From Paramagnetospirillum kuznetsovii (GTDB lineage: Bacteria > Pseudomonadota > Alphaproteobacteria > Rhodospirillales > Magnetospirillaceae), in assembly GCF_003284725.1 (NCBI RefSeq), contig NZ_PGTO01000002.1:372001-436000 (forward strand): a stretch of DNA of 64,000 nucleotides, given 5' to 3'. Below, in pieces: positions 18,031 through 27,545 of the stretch. The stretch's first letter is position 1. Each line of letters starts with the position of its first letter. Both the position numbers and the translations under genes were made by a program. The notes beneath the pieces are model-generated. The model had not been told where the DNA came from. It searched no databases and saw only the letters and a program-made list of their open reading frames with translations.

Positions 18031-18375
18031 TCACGCCGCCTGCGTCAGGGTGAAATCCACATGAATGGCGTCATAGGGGAAGGAGACCCGACCATCCGCC
18101 CCCCGCTCGAGGATGCCGGCGTCGAGCAGGGCATGCACGTCGCCATGAACCGCCTTGACGTCTCGGCTGGAACGGCGAGCGGCCTCGCGGATGGTCATGG
18201 CCTCCTGTCCGGCCATGGTCTTCAGGAGATCCCAGCGCTTGGGCGACATCACTTTCCACAGCAGATCCACCGATGCGAATGACACATATGATCCTTGATC
18301 GGTTCCTTCGAAGGCGGCCAGTGCCCGGCGGCTCACCTCGTCACGGCTTGCGATGGAAAGGGTAAGGGTTCTCAT
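18031..18375 (-). CDS. tumA: Antitoxin-like HTH DNA-binding protein (TumA / HVO_A0114 type)
   Basis: The 114-residue protein has a winged-helix core: MSPKRWDLLKTMAGQEAMTI, ARRSSRDVKAVHGDVHALL and GILERGADGRVSFPYDAIHV. The ATG overlaps the upstream toxin stop by four bases (ATGA), so it is translated with the toxin. Family members pair with TumE/DUF6516 toxins, neutralise them and repress their own promoter. The perfect palindrome at 18671-18695 is its probable operator. The toxin-first order is the usual arrangement for this family pair. Function is assigned by family and context. Confidence 0.75.
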   Translation of the reverse strand: MRTLTLSIASRDEVSRRALAAFEGTDQGSYVSFASVDLLWKVMSPKRWDLLKTMAGQEAMTIREAARRSSRDVKAVHGDVHALLDAGILERGADGRVSFPYDAIHVDFTLTQAA

Positions 18376-18659
18376 TGTGCTCTCCATTGCTCCACATCCG
18401 CCCAGAAATCCTCCAGCAGCCGCGCGGGCGAGACGAAATCGTAGTCTGTTTCATCGCCGTCCTTGCAGTGCCTGTGATCGCCTTTTCCCGCTTCGTTGTC
18501 ATAGCGGAGAACGCATGCTCCCTGGATGACCAAGGCCAGGGAATACTTGAAGGCATGACGTGAGCCTCGAACCGGCGCCGGAACGCGGTGGATGCGAATC
18601 TCGGCAAACGTCTCCTCACCGATCAGATGACGTTCGTGCAGCAGAAGAACGGCTTTCAT
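18372..18659 (-). CDS. tumE: Toxin-like protein of the TumE / DUF6516 family
   Basis: The 95-residue protein has the family landmarks: an N-terminal MKAVLLLHERHL strand, RGSRHAFKYSLALV, RYDNEAGKGDHRHCKDGDE and the ending LLEDFWADVEQW. The KGDHRH motif is the likely active region; the cellular target of these toxins is not settled. The ATG follows a -10-like TATACT by only five bases and there is no ribosome site, so the mRNA may be leaderless. It is co-encoded with the overlapping antitoxin. Confidence 0.75.
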   Translation of the reverse strand: MKAVLLLHERHLIGEETFAEIRIHRVPAPVRGSRHAFKYSLALVIQGACVLRYDNEAGKGDHRHCKDGDETDYDFVSPARLLEDFWADVEQWRAQ

Positions 18660-18665
18660 GTTGGA

Positions 18666-18700
18666 GTATATGACAACAGCGGGGGTGTGTTGTCAATGCC
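18666..18700 (-). promoter_or_regulatory. tumE promoter and perfect palindromic operator
   Basis: Reading the minus strand, a consensus -35 TTGACA is followed by a TCATATACT -10 region immediately before the tumE ATG. A perfect inverted repeat TGACAACA-N9-TGTTGTCA (18671-18695) covers the -35 and the spacer. Binding by TumA would block the promoter, giving autorepression as in other toxin-antitoxin systems. The -35/-10 spacing is 17-20 bases depending on which hexamer is taken. Confidence 0.65.
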
Positions 18701-18796
18701 CCCAACAGTTTGGATCGGGGCGGAGCCACCCCATTGCCTCGCTGGCGCCGTCACCCCATACTCTAGGCCTTGGTTTTTTTGCCACGGGAACTGTCC

Positions 18797-19768
18797 ATGA
18801 AGCTGGTGATCAATGGTGAGGAGCGGAGCTTTTCCGCCTCCATGAGTGTCGAGGCCCTGTTGGGCGAGTTGGGCGTCGATCCGCGCAAGGTGGCGGTGGA
18901 ACGCAATCTGGAGATCGTGCCCAAATCCGCCTATGGCCAAATGGCCGTGGGTGACGGCGACAGGCTGGAAATCGTCGCGTTCATTGGTGGCGGCTCCCAT
19001 GTGGACAGCTTCACCGTGGCGGGCAAGACCTTCACCTCGCGGCTGCTGGTGGGCACCGGCAAGTACAAGGATTTCGAGGAGACGGCCAAGGCCATCGAGG
19101 AATCCGGCGCCGAGATCGTCACCGTGGCGGTGCGCCGGGTCAATCTGTCCGATCCAAGCAAGCCCATGCTGGTGGACTATGTCAGCCCCAAGAAATACAC
19201 CTTCCTGCCCAATACGGCCGGGTGCTACACCGCCGACGATTCGGTGCGCACGCTGCGGCTGGCCCGCGAGGCGGGCGGCTGGAATCTGGTGAAGCTGGAA
19301 GTGCTGGGCGACCAGACGACCCTGTATCCCAACATGCCGGAAACCCTGAAGGCGGCCGAGGCGCTGATCAAGGACGGCTTCGAGGTCATGGTCTACTGTT
19401 CCGACGATCCCATCCAGGCCAAGATCCTGGAAGACATGGGCTGCGTCGCCATCATGCCGCTGGGCTCGCTGATCGGCTCCGGCCTCGGCATCCTCAATCC
19501 CATCACCATCCGCCTGATCAAGGAGACGGTGAAGGTTCCGGTGCTGGTGGATGCGGGCGTCGGCACCGCGTCCGACGCGGCGGTGGCCATGGAACTGGGC
19601 TGCGACGGCGTGCTGATGAACACCGCCATCGCCCATGCCAAGGATCCCATTCGCATGGCGCGGGCCATGAAGCTGGCGGTGGAGGCGGGCAGGCTGTCCT
19701 ATCTGGCCGGGCGCATGCCCAAGAAGAGCTATGCCGATCCCAGCTCGCCGTTGGCCGGATTGATCTAA
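18797..19768 (+). CDS. thiG: Fused sulfur carrier ThiS and thiazole synthase ThiG
   Basis: The 323-residue protein joins two thiamine-pathway proteins. Residues 1-66 are a ThiS beta-grasp domain ([12 protein letters not shown]...[14 protein letters not shown]). Residues ~72-323 are ThiG, a TIM barrel with VGTGKY, the Schiff-base region [28 protein letters not shown] and [11 protein letters not shown]. ThiG builds the thiazole phosphate from deoxyxylulose phosphate, glycine imine and ThiS-bound sulfur. In this fusion the ThiS Gly-Gly is internal. The ATG at 18797 has a weak GGGAA ribosome site. No TPP riboswitch was seen upstream. Confidence 0.92.
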   Translation: MKLVINGEERSFSASMSVEALLGELGVDPRKVAVERNLEIVPKSAYGQMAVGDGDRLEIVAFIGGGSHVDSFTVAGKTFTSRLLVGTGKYKDFEETAKAIEESGAEIVTVAVRRVNLSDPSKPMLVDYVSPKKYTFLPNTAGCYTADDSVRTLRLAREAGGWNLVKLEVLGDQTTLYPNMPETLKAAEALIKDGFEVMVYCSDDPIQAKILEDMGCVAIMPLGSLIGSGLGILNPITIRLIKETVKVPVLVDAGVGTASDAAVAMELGCDGVLMNTAIAHAKDPIRMARAMKLAVEAGRLSYLAGRMPKKSYADPSSPLAGLI

Positions 19769-19775
19769 GAGAGAA

Positions 19776-19830
19776 GGCGGGCGGGGACGCCCGCGCTCCA
19801 AATGATGGGGAGGACGGGCGTCCTCGCCCA
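19776..19830. repeat. Palindromic doublet, family B copy 3
   Basis: A left unit (GCGGGCGGGGACGCCCGCGC) and a right unit (AGGACGGGCGTCCTCGCCC) lie around a short spacer. It sits between thiSG and nirS, which converge, and is followed by the nirS terminator. The right unit is the most diverged of the family B units in the window. Confidence 0.8.
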
Positions 19831-19843
19831 CTTTCGGTCAGCA

Positions 19844-19878
19844 CAAAAAAATCCCCGGGAACCGCAAGGTTCCCGGGG
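19844..19878 (-). terminator. Rho-independent terminator of nirS
   Basis: On the minus strand an 11-bp perfect stem (CCCCGGGAACC / GGTTCCCGGGG, loop TTGC) is followed by seven or more T residues. It lies 22 bases past the nirS stop. This is the clearest intrinsic terminator in the window and marks nirS as a monocistronic or last-gene transcript. Confidence 0.93.
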
Positions 19879-19899
19879 CGTTCAGTGCAGGGTCGATTC

Positions 19900-21643
<1,744 letters not shown>

Positions 21644-21678
21644 ATTCCGCGACGGAAAGTCCCGCATCTCTTGGTAAT

Positions 21679-22530
21679 TTACGCGGAAGGCGCCCAGTCG
21701 CCGCTGGCTTCCAGGCAGGCGCGGCGAAGCAACGCCACATCCTCTATACGGATGACATTGCCGGAAGTATGTACTCCGAGCGCTCGCAGGCGACTGAGAA
21801 CTCGCGAGAGACTTTCGCGACGGATGCCGACGCGGCTGGCCAGGACTTCCTTATTGAACGGCAGCGCGATATCGGCCTTGCCCTCGCTGGCGGCGGTTTG
21901 GGCCAACAGGAACTCGGCCACCCTTTGCCAGGGGGTACGTTCCTTCAAGTCGCGGATTTCCATGGCCAGCCGACGGTTCCACTTCACCAGTCCGGCCAGC
22001 ATGCGATAGGCCAGGGCATGGTCCGAATGCAGGGTATGCATGAAGGCGCGGCGGCCGACCCGGATCAGGCTGGCGTCCTCGATGACCTCGGCGTGCAGCG
22101 GGAACTTGCCGGTGGCCAGCATGGCGGCTTCGGCAAAGCTGGTGCCGGGGCCGAAGATCTCGACGATGCTTTCGCGGCCGTCCTGGGCCAGGGCGAACAG
22201 CTTCACCGCGCCGTCCAGCACGATGTAGAAGCAGTCGGCCTCGTCGCCCGCGCCGAACAGAAGCGTGCTGCGGCGCCGGTTGATGGCGCTGGAATCGGCC
22301 AGCAGGCGGTTGAGGACTTCGCTTTGAATGCCGTCGAACATGGGCAGGCCCATGACGACGTCCTGGGTGGAGCGCGCCCCCCGAAACAGCCGCTGGGGCG
22401 TGCCCAGGGTGCGGTCGCAGTCGGCGGTCGGGCCTTCGCAGGCCGGTCGGCATGGACAGGACGACGGACCCGCGCCCGTCGCGCCTGTCGCATGGGGCGC
22501 GCTAATGGGTGATCGCTGAGCCGTTGCCAT
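21679..22530 (-). CDS. Crp/Fnr-family regulator with N-terminal Cys cluster
   Basis: The 283-residue protein has an N-terminal extension holding four cysteines within about 13 residues (CPCRPACEGPTADC, ~25-38). A cNMP-like sensor domain follows (~60-175, FGAGDEADCFYIVLDGAVKLF). A C-terminal winged helix has the recognition helix ASRVGIRRESLSRVLSRLRA. The ATG at 22530 has a GAGGAATT ribosome site and overlaps the upstream regulator gene by 29 bases. The Cys cluster could hold an iron-sulfur cluster, but its spacing differs from classical FNR. The place between nirS and nirT suggests control of denitrification. Confidence 0.85.
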   Translation of the reverse strand: MATAQRSPISAPHATGATGAGPSSCPCRPACEGPTADCDRTLGTPQRLFRGARSTQDVVMGLPMFDGIQSEVLNRLLADSSAINRRRSTLLFGAGDEADCFYIVLDGAVKLFALAQDGRESIVEIFGPGTSFAEAAMLATGKFPLHAEVIEDASLIRVGRRAFMHTLHSDHALAYRMLAGLVKWNRRLAMEIRDLKERTPWQRVAEFLLAQTAASEGKADIALPFNKEVLASRVGIRRESLSRVLSRLRALGVHTSGNVIRIEDVALLRRACLEASGDWAPSA

Positions 22531-23194
22531 AATTCCTCAATCTTCCAACATCCGCGATTTCAACCTTGTCGGTCCTGCTGGCCACGACGCCCTTGTCGCG
22601 CAATTTGGCGAAGGCCCGCGACAGCGTCGCCGGATCCATCCCCAGATGGTCGGCCAGGTGTCGCTTTTCGAAGGGTAGCCGCACCACGATCTGTCCATTG
22701 GCCGGACCTGCCAGCATCAGCAGGTAATTGGCCAACCGCTCGGCGGTTGATTGCATTTTCAGCTCGGTGATTTCGCGCACGCGCTCCCGCAGATGAGCCG
22801 CCATGGCGGAAATCATTGCGATGGCCGAATCGAAATGGCTTTCCAGGTGGCGCATAAGGGCGTCCGCCGAAATGGCGGCGACGGTCGTCGGCCCCATGGC
22901 CGCAGCCGTGACGCAATAGGGCATACCCGCCAAGACGGCTTCCTCGCCGACGGTGTCGCCAGGGGCCAAGGGAAGGGCAAGCGGTTTGGCGCTGGATGCC
23001 GCCGAGGGGTTCAACCGCACGGCGCCGCGCAGAATCAGGAACAGATGCCGCGCCGGTTCTCCTTCCCGGAACAACTCGGCGCCATCGGCGAAGACCCTTT
23101 CCTCGTGACCGTCAAGCAGGCGGGCAAGATCCAAGGAGGGGATCGGCGCGAAAAGCTGATTTCTCTTCAGCGCACTCAAAGCGTCCGAACTCAT
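22502..23194 (-). CDS. Crp/Fnr-family regulator
   Basis: The 230-residue regulator has a sensor beta-roll (~20-120) and a C-terminal helix-turn-helix (EKRHLADHLGMDPATLSRAFAKLR). It lacks the FNR cysteine pattern and most cAMP-contact residues, so it resembles the heme-dependent Dnr/NnrR NO sensors in general plan. I chose the ATG at 23194 because GAGGGGAA lies directly before it. It overlaps the next Crp/Fnr gene and is divergent from nirT. The assignment as a nitrite/NO regulator comes from context. Confidence 0.85.
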   Translation of the reverse strand: MSSDALSALKRNQLFAPIPSLDLARLLDGHEERVFADGAELFREGEPARHLFLILRGAVRLNPSAASSAKPLALPLAPGDTVGEEAVLAGMPYCVTAAAMGPTTVAAISADALMRHLESHFDSAIAMISAMAAHLRERVREITELKMQSTAERLANYLLMLAGPANGQIVVRLPFEKRHLADHLGMDPATLSRAFAKLRDKGVVASRTDKVEIADVGRLRNYGNGSAITH

Positions 23195-23382
23195 GTTCCC
23201 CTCGCGATGCTGGAAAGGTCCGCTACAGTCCAAGCCGCGATTATCATCGCTCTAATGCAGATGTCGCGACCTTGACGTTGGTTAAGATTCCAAAGCCGCA
23301 GGTTTTCCCGCTCAATACCTTGGTATGGGGCGCAGCTTTTAGTTAATTCTAATGTAATGACGCGCAGGAATGAATGATCAAA

Positions 23383-23425
23383 TTGATCAAGGTCACGTTC
23401 ATTCGAGCATGCGAAACAGTACAGT
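23383..23425 (+). promoter_or_regulatory. Crp/Fnr-type box and -10 of the nirT operon
   Basis: TTGAT-CAAG-GTCAC (23383-23396) is followed by a TACAGT hexamer (23420-23425) whose centre is 33 bases downstream. That is close to the spacing expected when a Crp/Fnr protein binds at -41.5. The half-site GTCAC is shared with the nirS box. Confidence 0.65.
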
Positions 23426-23487
23426 CGCCTGCGCCTGAAGGTTTGATCGAACGCCGGGGGAATGGCGGTCGCGGCCGAGTCGGGAGG

Positions 23488-23522
23488 AGAGGGGTGCCGG
23501 CGGCGGCTTCGCAGCACCCCCA
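23488..23522 (+). other. Stem-loop in the nirT leader
   Basis: GGGGTGC and GCACCCC pair around a 19-base GC-rich loop, about 90 bases before the nirT start. No T-run follows, so it is not a simple terminator. It may stabilise the leader or be incidental. Confidence 0.4.
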
Positions 23523-23612
23523 TAACGATTGCCTAAGATCAAGTTTTGGCGGCCGCCCTTCGTGGTATCGCTGGATCGGGTCTTCGGGCAGATAATGGTG
23601 CTGGGGAGCGCG

Positions 23613-25238
23613 ATGGCGACCGAATCCTTGATCAACAAGCTGTGGAAAATGAAGATTCTCGGCGCCTCGCTGTTCGGCGCGGCGGTGATCTTCGTCGGCG
23701 GCATCATGTTCTGGGGCGCCTTCAACACGGCGATGGAGGCCACCAATACGCTGGGCTTCTGCATCAATTGCCACGAGATGAAGGACAACGTCTTCCAGGA
23801 ATACAAGAAGACGATCCACTACACCAATCGCTCGGGCGTTCGGGCGGCCTGCTCGGATTGCCATGTGCCCAAGGATTGGGTCCACAAGTTCATCCGCAAG
23901 ATCCAGGCCTCGGGCGAGGTCTATCACTGGCTGATGGGCTCGGTGAACACGCCGGAGAAATTCGACGAGAAGCGGTTCTACCTCGCCAAGCGCGTCTGGG
24001 AGACCATGAAGAGCACGGATTCGCGGGAATGCCGCAACTGCCATGCCTTCGACCAGATGAATCCCGACATGCAGAAGCAGCGTGCCCGCAAGCAGCACGA
24101 CAATGCGCAGAAGGAAGGTGGCACCTGCATCGATTGCCATAAGGGCATCGCCCACAAGCCGGTGCATCATTTGCTGGAACAGGAAGAAGAGCAGAAGGCC
24201 AAGGAGGCAGAAGCCAAGAAGGCCGCCGCCGCTCCCGCTCCCGCTCCCGCTCCTGTCGCCGCTCCGGCCGCATCCGCTCCGGCGGTCTCCGGCGCCGTGC
24301 TGCCGCCGGTCACCGGCAAGGCGGTGGATTGGAGCAAGGCCACCGAGACCAAGACCGTGCTGTTCTATCCCGGCCAGACCGCCATCGAATGGGTGCTGAC
24401 CGGTACCGACCACGGCGGCACCCGCGCCTTCAAGAAGGGCGACCGCTGCTTCGAGTGCCACAGCAACGAGACCGCCGACATGGGCGCCAAGATGGTGTCC
24501 GGCTCCAAGGCGGAAAAGACCCCGATTCCGGGCAAGCGCGCCTCCATTCCGCTGTCCATCAAGGCGGCCTACGACGCCGACAATCTGTACATGCGCTTCG
24601 AGTTCCCCGCCGGGCCGCACAACGACGTTCCCTTCGCCAAGGGCGGCAAGATGGATCCCGACAACGAGATCAAGCTGGCCATGATCATCGACAACGGCAA
24701 GGTGGACATGGCTGCCCGCTCGGGCTGCTGGACGTCATGCCATTCCGATGCCCGCGACATGCCCACCGCTCCCGCTGCCGTGGGCGCTGTTCCGGGCATC
24801 GACACCAAGCTCGGCTATGTCACAAAATACATTCCCGAAAGCCGGACCCAGTTCGACACCACCAAGCGCGACAACTGGGACAAGGTGAAGCCCCAGGCCG
24901 AGCTGGACGCCCTTCTGGCAGGCGGCACCTTCCTAGACCTGACCCGCTTCAAGTCCAGCGGCGCCTCGGAACAGGGCTATATCCTGGCGGAACGGGTCTT
25001 GAAGCCCGCCAACGACGTGGCCTATAGCGGCAAGAAGGAAGGCGACAAGTGGGTCGTCACCATGATCCGCCGCCTGAAGGCGACCCAGCCGGGCGAGGTC
25101 AATCTGGTGGCGGGGCAAAGCTATTCCGTCGGTTTCGCCGTGCATGACGATTTCACCGCTGGTCGCTTCCACCATGTCTCGGTGGATCTGAAGCTGGGCC
25201 TCGACGCCGAGGGTGAAATCAAAGCGGTCAAGATGTAG
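23613..25238 (+). CDS. nirT: NirT tetraheme quinol dehydrogenase fused to NirB-like cytochrome c-552
   Basis: In the 541-residue protein, residues 1-40 anchor it by one helix. CXXCH motifs at 50-54, 80-84, 140-144 and 172-176 give the NapC/NirT tetraheme fold that takes electrons from quinol. An Ala/Pro-rich linker (~200-235) leads to a ~305-residue domain of the cytochrome c-552 / ethylbenzene-dehydrogenase-like heme family. That domain has CFECH (279-283) and an unusual CWTSCH (372-377, CX3CH). In Pseudomonas stutzeri nirT and nirB are separate genes. The ATG at 23613 has GGGGAG before it. The C-terminal domain is ~85% identical to the next gene. Confidence 0.88.
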   Translation: MATESLINKLWKMKILGASLFGAAVIFVGGIMFWGAFNTAMEATNTLGFCINCHEMKDNVFQEYKKTIHYTNRSGVRAACSDCHVPKDWVHKFIRKIQASGEVYHWLMGSVNTPEKFDEKRFYLAKRVWETMKSTDSRECRNCHAFDQMNPDMQKQRARKQHDNAQKEGGTCIDCHKGIAHKPVHHLLEQEEEQKAKEAEAKKAAAAPAPAPAPVAAPAASAPAVSGAVLPPVTGKAVDWSKATETKTVLFYPGQTAIEWVLTGTDHGGTRAFKKGDRCFECHSNETADMGAKMVSGSKAEKTPIPGKRASIPLSIKAAYDADNLYMRFEFPAGPHNDVPFAKGGKMDPDNEIKLAMIIDNGKVDMAARSGCWTSCHSDARDMPTAPAAVGAVPGIDTKLGYVTKYIPESRTQFDTTKRDNWDKVKPQAELDALLAGGTFLDLTRFKSSGASEQGYILAERVLKPANDVAYSGKKEGDKWVVTMIRRLKATQPGEVNLVAGQSYSVGFAVHDDFTAGRFHHVSVDLKLGLDAEGEIKAVKM

Positions 25239-25249
25239 TCATAATATCG

Positions 25250-25348
25250 ACGAGCCCATGGGGCGAGGAGTTGCGGGCAAGGCCCGGCGCGCCACATGGC
25301 GCGGGAGCCAAGGGTTGCGGAGCATCTCGCCCGGCAATTGAGGGACAA
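25250..25348. repeat. Dispersed repeat family C, copy 1
   Basis: In the gap between nirT and nirB, the blocks GGAGCCAAGGG, CGCCCGGC and TGAGGGACAA occur in the same order and nearly the same spacing as at 30412-30505 inside nirH. GC-rich inverted segments (GGCGCG.. / CGCGCC) lie to the left. It belongs to neither doublet family. Confidence 0.7.
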
Positions 25349-25392
25349 AGGCGAGCCACGGCAGTGGTTCGCCGATACAAGGAGCAATCGCC

Positions 25393-26397
25393 ATGAGACT
25401 TTCCCTGCTTTCGACTCTTGTGGCGTCTTCGGTGATGATGGCGGGAGCGGTTTCGGCCGCTCCCAAGATCAAGGACATCAACTGGGCGGCGGTGCCAGCG
25501 ACCAAGACGGTGCTGTTCTATCCCGGCCAGACCTCCATCGAATGGATTCTGACCGGCACCGATCACGGCGGTCTGCGGGCCTTCAAGAAGGGCGACCGCT
25601 GCTTCGAATGCCATTCCGAGGAAACCGCTGATATGGGCGCCAAGATGGTGTCCGGCGCCAAGGCGGAAAAGACCCCCATTCCGGGCAAGCGCGCCTCGGT
25701 GCCGCTGACCGTCAAGGCGGCATACGATGCCGACAATCTGTACATGCGCTTCGAGTTTCCCATCGGCGCCCACGCCGACGTGCCCTTCGCCAAGGGCGGC
25801 AAGATGGACCCCGACAACGAGATCAAGCTGGCCATGATGATCGATGCTGGCAAGGTGGATATGGCGGCGCGTTCGGGCTGCTGGACCTCGTGCCATTCCG
25901 ACAACCGCGACATGCCGACGGCACCCGCCGCCACGGCCCTGGGGGGCGCCAAGGGCATCGATACCAAGGCCGGATACGTCACAAAATACGTGCCGGAAAG
26001 CCGCACCCAGTTCGACACTGCCAAGCGCGACAACTGGGACAAGGTGAAGCCCCAGGCAGAATTGGACGCCATGCTGAAGAACGGCACCTTCCTGGACCTG
26101 ACCCGCTTCAAGTCCAGCGGCGCCTCGGAACAGGGCTATATCCTGGCCGAGCGGGTGCTGAAGCCCGGCGCCGACGTCGCCTATTCCGGCAAGAAGGAAG
26201 GCGACAAGTGGGTGGTCACCATGGCCCGCGCCCTCAAATCCACCCAGCCCGGTTCGGTCGCCCTGGAGGCGGGCAAGTCCTACACCGTCGGCTTCGCCGT
26301 GCATGACGACTTCGCCGCCGGTCGGTTCCACCATGTTTCGGTGGACCTGAAGCTGGGCCTCGACGCCGAGGGTGAGATCAAGGCGGTGAAGCAATAG
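25393..26397 (+). CDS. nirB: Periplasmic cytochrome c-552, NirB type
   Basis: The 334-residue protein has a signal peptide ending near Ala22 (MAGAVSAA). Its single heme domain has CFECH at 70-74 and CWTSCH at 163-168, the latter with three residues between the cysteines. The ~305-residue domain is almost the same as the C-terminal half of the upstream NirT fusion, including the ending LKLGLDAEGEIKAVK. It would be the soluble electron carrier to NirS. A ribosome site (AAGGAGCAATCGCC) precedes the ATG. The next gene starts one base after its stop. Confidence 0.85.
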   Translation: MRLSLLSTLVASSVMMAGAVSAAPKIKDINWAAVPATKTVLFYPGQTSIEWILTGTDHGGLRAFKKGDRCFECHSEETADMGAKMVSGAKAEKTPIPGKRASVPLTVKAAYDADNLYMRFEFPIGAHADVPFAKGGKMDPDNEIKLAMMIDAGKVDMAARSGCWTSCHSDNRDMPTAPAATALGGAKGIDTKAGYVTKYVPESRTQFDTAKRDNWDKVKPQAELDAMLKNGTFLDLTRFKSSGASEQGYILAERVLKPGADVAYSGKKEGDKWVVTMARALKSTQPGSVALEAGKSYTVGFAVHDDFAAGRFHHVSVDLKLGLDAEGEIKAVKQ

Positions 26398-26398
26398 A

Positions 26399-26722
26399 AT
26401 GGCCCGGCTCGGCGTCTGCGCGGCCGCGCTTCTCATGATCCTCGCCTCGCCGGTTTGGGCGGGCGAGACCGTGCGGGTGAGCATCGACAAGATGATGTTC
26501 ACCCCCAAGATCCTGAAGGTGAAGCCCGGCACCACCGTCGAATGGGTCAATGACGAGAAGCGCAACAATCACAGCGTCCTGTTCGAGAAGGAAGGCTTGC
26601 CGGAATCCGATCGCCTGTTTCCCGGCGACAGTTGGAAGCGGAGCTTCGACAAGCCCGGCCTCTATCCCTATGTCTGCGGCCCCCATCGCGACATGACCGG
26701 CGTCATCGAAGTGGCGCCATGA
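26399..26722 (+). CDS. Periplasmic type I copper protein (cupredoxin)
   Basis: The 107-residue protein has a signal peptide (ending near Ala21) and a plastocyanin-like fold. The four type I copper ligands are His58 (RNNHSV), Cys93, His96 and Met99 (YVCGPHRDM). It is similar in size and ligand spacing to amicyanin-like proteins. Placed in the nir operon where Pseudomonas has cytochrome c-551 (nirM), it could be an electron donor to NirS. The gene lies one base after nirB and overlaps nirE. Confidence 0.85.
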   Translation: MARLGVCAAALLMILASPVWAGETVRVSIDKMMFTPKILKVKPGTTVEWVNDEKRNNHSVLFEKEGLPESDRLFPGDSWKRSFDKPGLYPYVCGPHRDMTGVIEVAP

Positions 26723-27513
26723 CCGAGGCGCCCCCCCTCGTCCATCTGGTCGGCGCCGGTCCGGGCGACCCCGATCTGCTGACCGTCAAGGCGCTGCGCC
26801 TGATCCAATCGGCCGATGTGGTGGTCTATGACCGGCTGGTGGGCGACGGCATCCTGGACCTGATCCCCGCCGGAACCACCCGCATCAGCGTCGGCAAGGA
26901 AAGCGGCCACCACCTGCTGCCCCAGGACGAGATCAACGATCTGCTGGTCAGTCTGGCGCGCCCCGACCGCACGGTGGTCCGCCTCAAGGGCGGCGATCCC
27001 TTCGTGTTCGGACGCGGCGGCGAGGAAGCACTGTATCTCGCCCGCTACGGCGTGGCGGTGGAGGTGGTTCCCGGTATCACCGCCGCCGCCGGTTGCGCCG
27101 CCATGGCGGGAATTCCGCTGACCCATCGCGACGTGGCGCGCAGTGTCCGCCTCATCACCGGCCATCTCAGCGAGGATCGCGCGTTGGAGCTTGACTGGGA
27201 CTCCCTGGCCGATCCCAGTTGCACCCTGGTGATCTATATGGGGGTCGCCACCATCGGCCGGATCGCCGAGGGATTGATGGCGGCGGGACTGCCCCCCGAT
27301 ACGCCGGTCGCGGTGGTCGAGCGCGGCACCAGCGGCGCGGCGCGCACTTTGCGCAGCGTCCTGTCCGCCATCGGAGGCGCGGTGGAGGCCTGGCACATCC
27401 GCCCGCCCGCCCTGATCATCATCGGCAAGGTGGTGGGTCTGGGCCTTGCCGCCGAGACCCTGTCGGACGACGCATTCTTGCCCAACGTCAAGCCGCTGAT
27501 CTCCGCCGAGTGA
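26719..27513 (+). CDS. nirE: Uroporphyrinogen-III C-methyltransferase for heme d1
   Basis: The 264-residue SAM methyltransferase starts with an ATGA overlap on the cupredoxin gene. Motifs match cobA (VGAGPGDPDLLTVKALR, VVYDRLV, RLKGGDPFVFGRGGEEAL, EVVPGITAAAG), and the two proteins are clearly paralogous. It makes precorrin-2, the first dedicated intermediate of heme d1. Location at the head of the heme d1 genes supports the nirE name. Its C-terminus is slightly longer than that of CobA. Confidence 0.93.
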   Translation: MTEAPPLVHLVGAGPGDPDLLTVKALRLIQSADVVVYDRLVGDGILDLIPAGTTRISVGKESGHHLLPQDEINDLLVSLARPDRTVVRLKGGDPFVFGRGGEEALYLARYGVAVEVVPGITAAAGCAAMAGIPLTHRDVARSVRLITGHLSEDRALELDWDSLADPSCTLVIYMGVATIGRIAEGLMAAGLPPDTPVAVVERGTSGAARTLRSVLSAIGGAVEAWHIRPPALIIIGKVVGLGLAAETLSDDAFLPNVKPLISAE

Positions 27514-27545
27514 TATGCATATCCTGGCCTTAGGGAGGGCTGAGG

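Larger units (their letters stand above)
23195..23612. other. Divergent regulatory region between crp/fnr gene and nirT
   Basis: This 418-bp stretch has no convincing gene. It holds the nirT Crp/Fnr box (23383-23396). A weaker box-like TTGAC-GTTG-GTTAA at 23272-23285 could serve the leftward regulator gene. A stem-loop lies in the nirT leader (23488-23522). The leader from the predicted nirT transcription start near 23432 would be about 180 bases. A 73-codon frame at 23374 overlaps the box and looks spurious. Confidence 0.6.

Noticed and set aside
18660-18796. Possible TPP riboswitch before thiSG
   Set aside because: The thi-box consensus (CTGAGA, ACCC..GAACCTGAT-type segments) was not found. 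The gap is explained by the tumE operator.
23374-23595. 73-codon frame before nirT
   Set aside because: It overlaps the Crp/Fnr box and -10, has no ribosome site and encodes no recognisable product.
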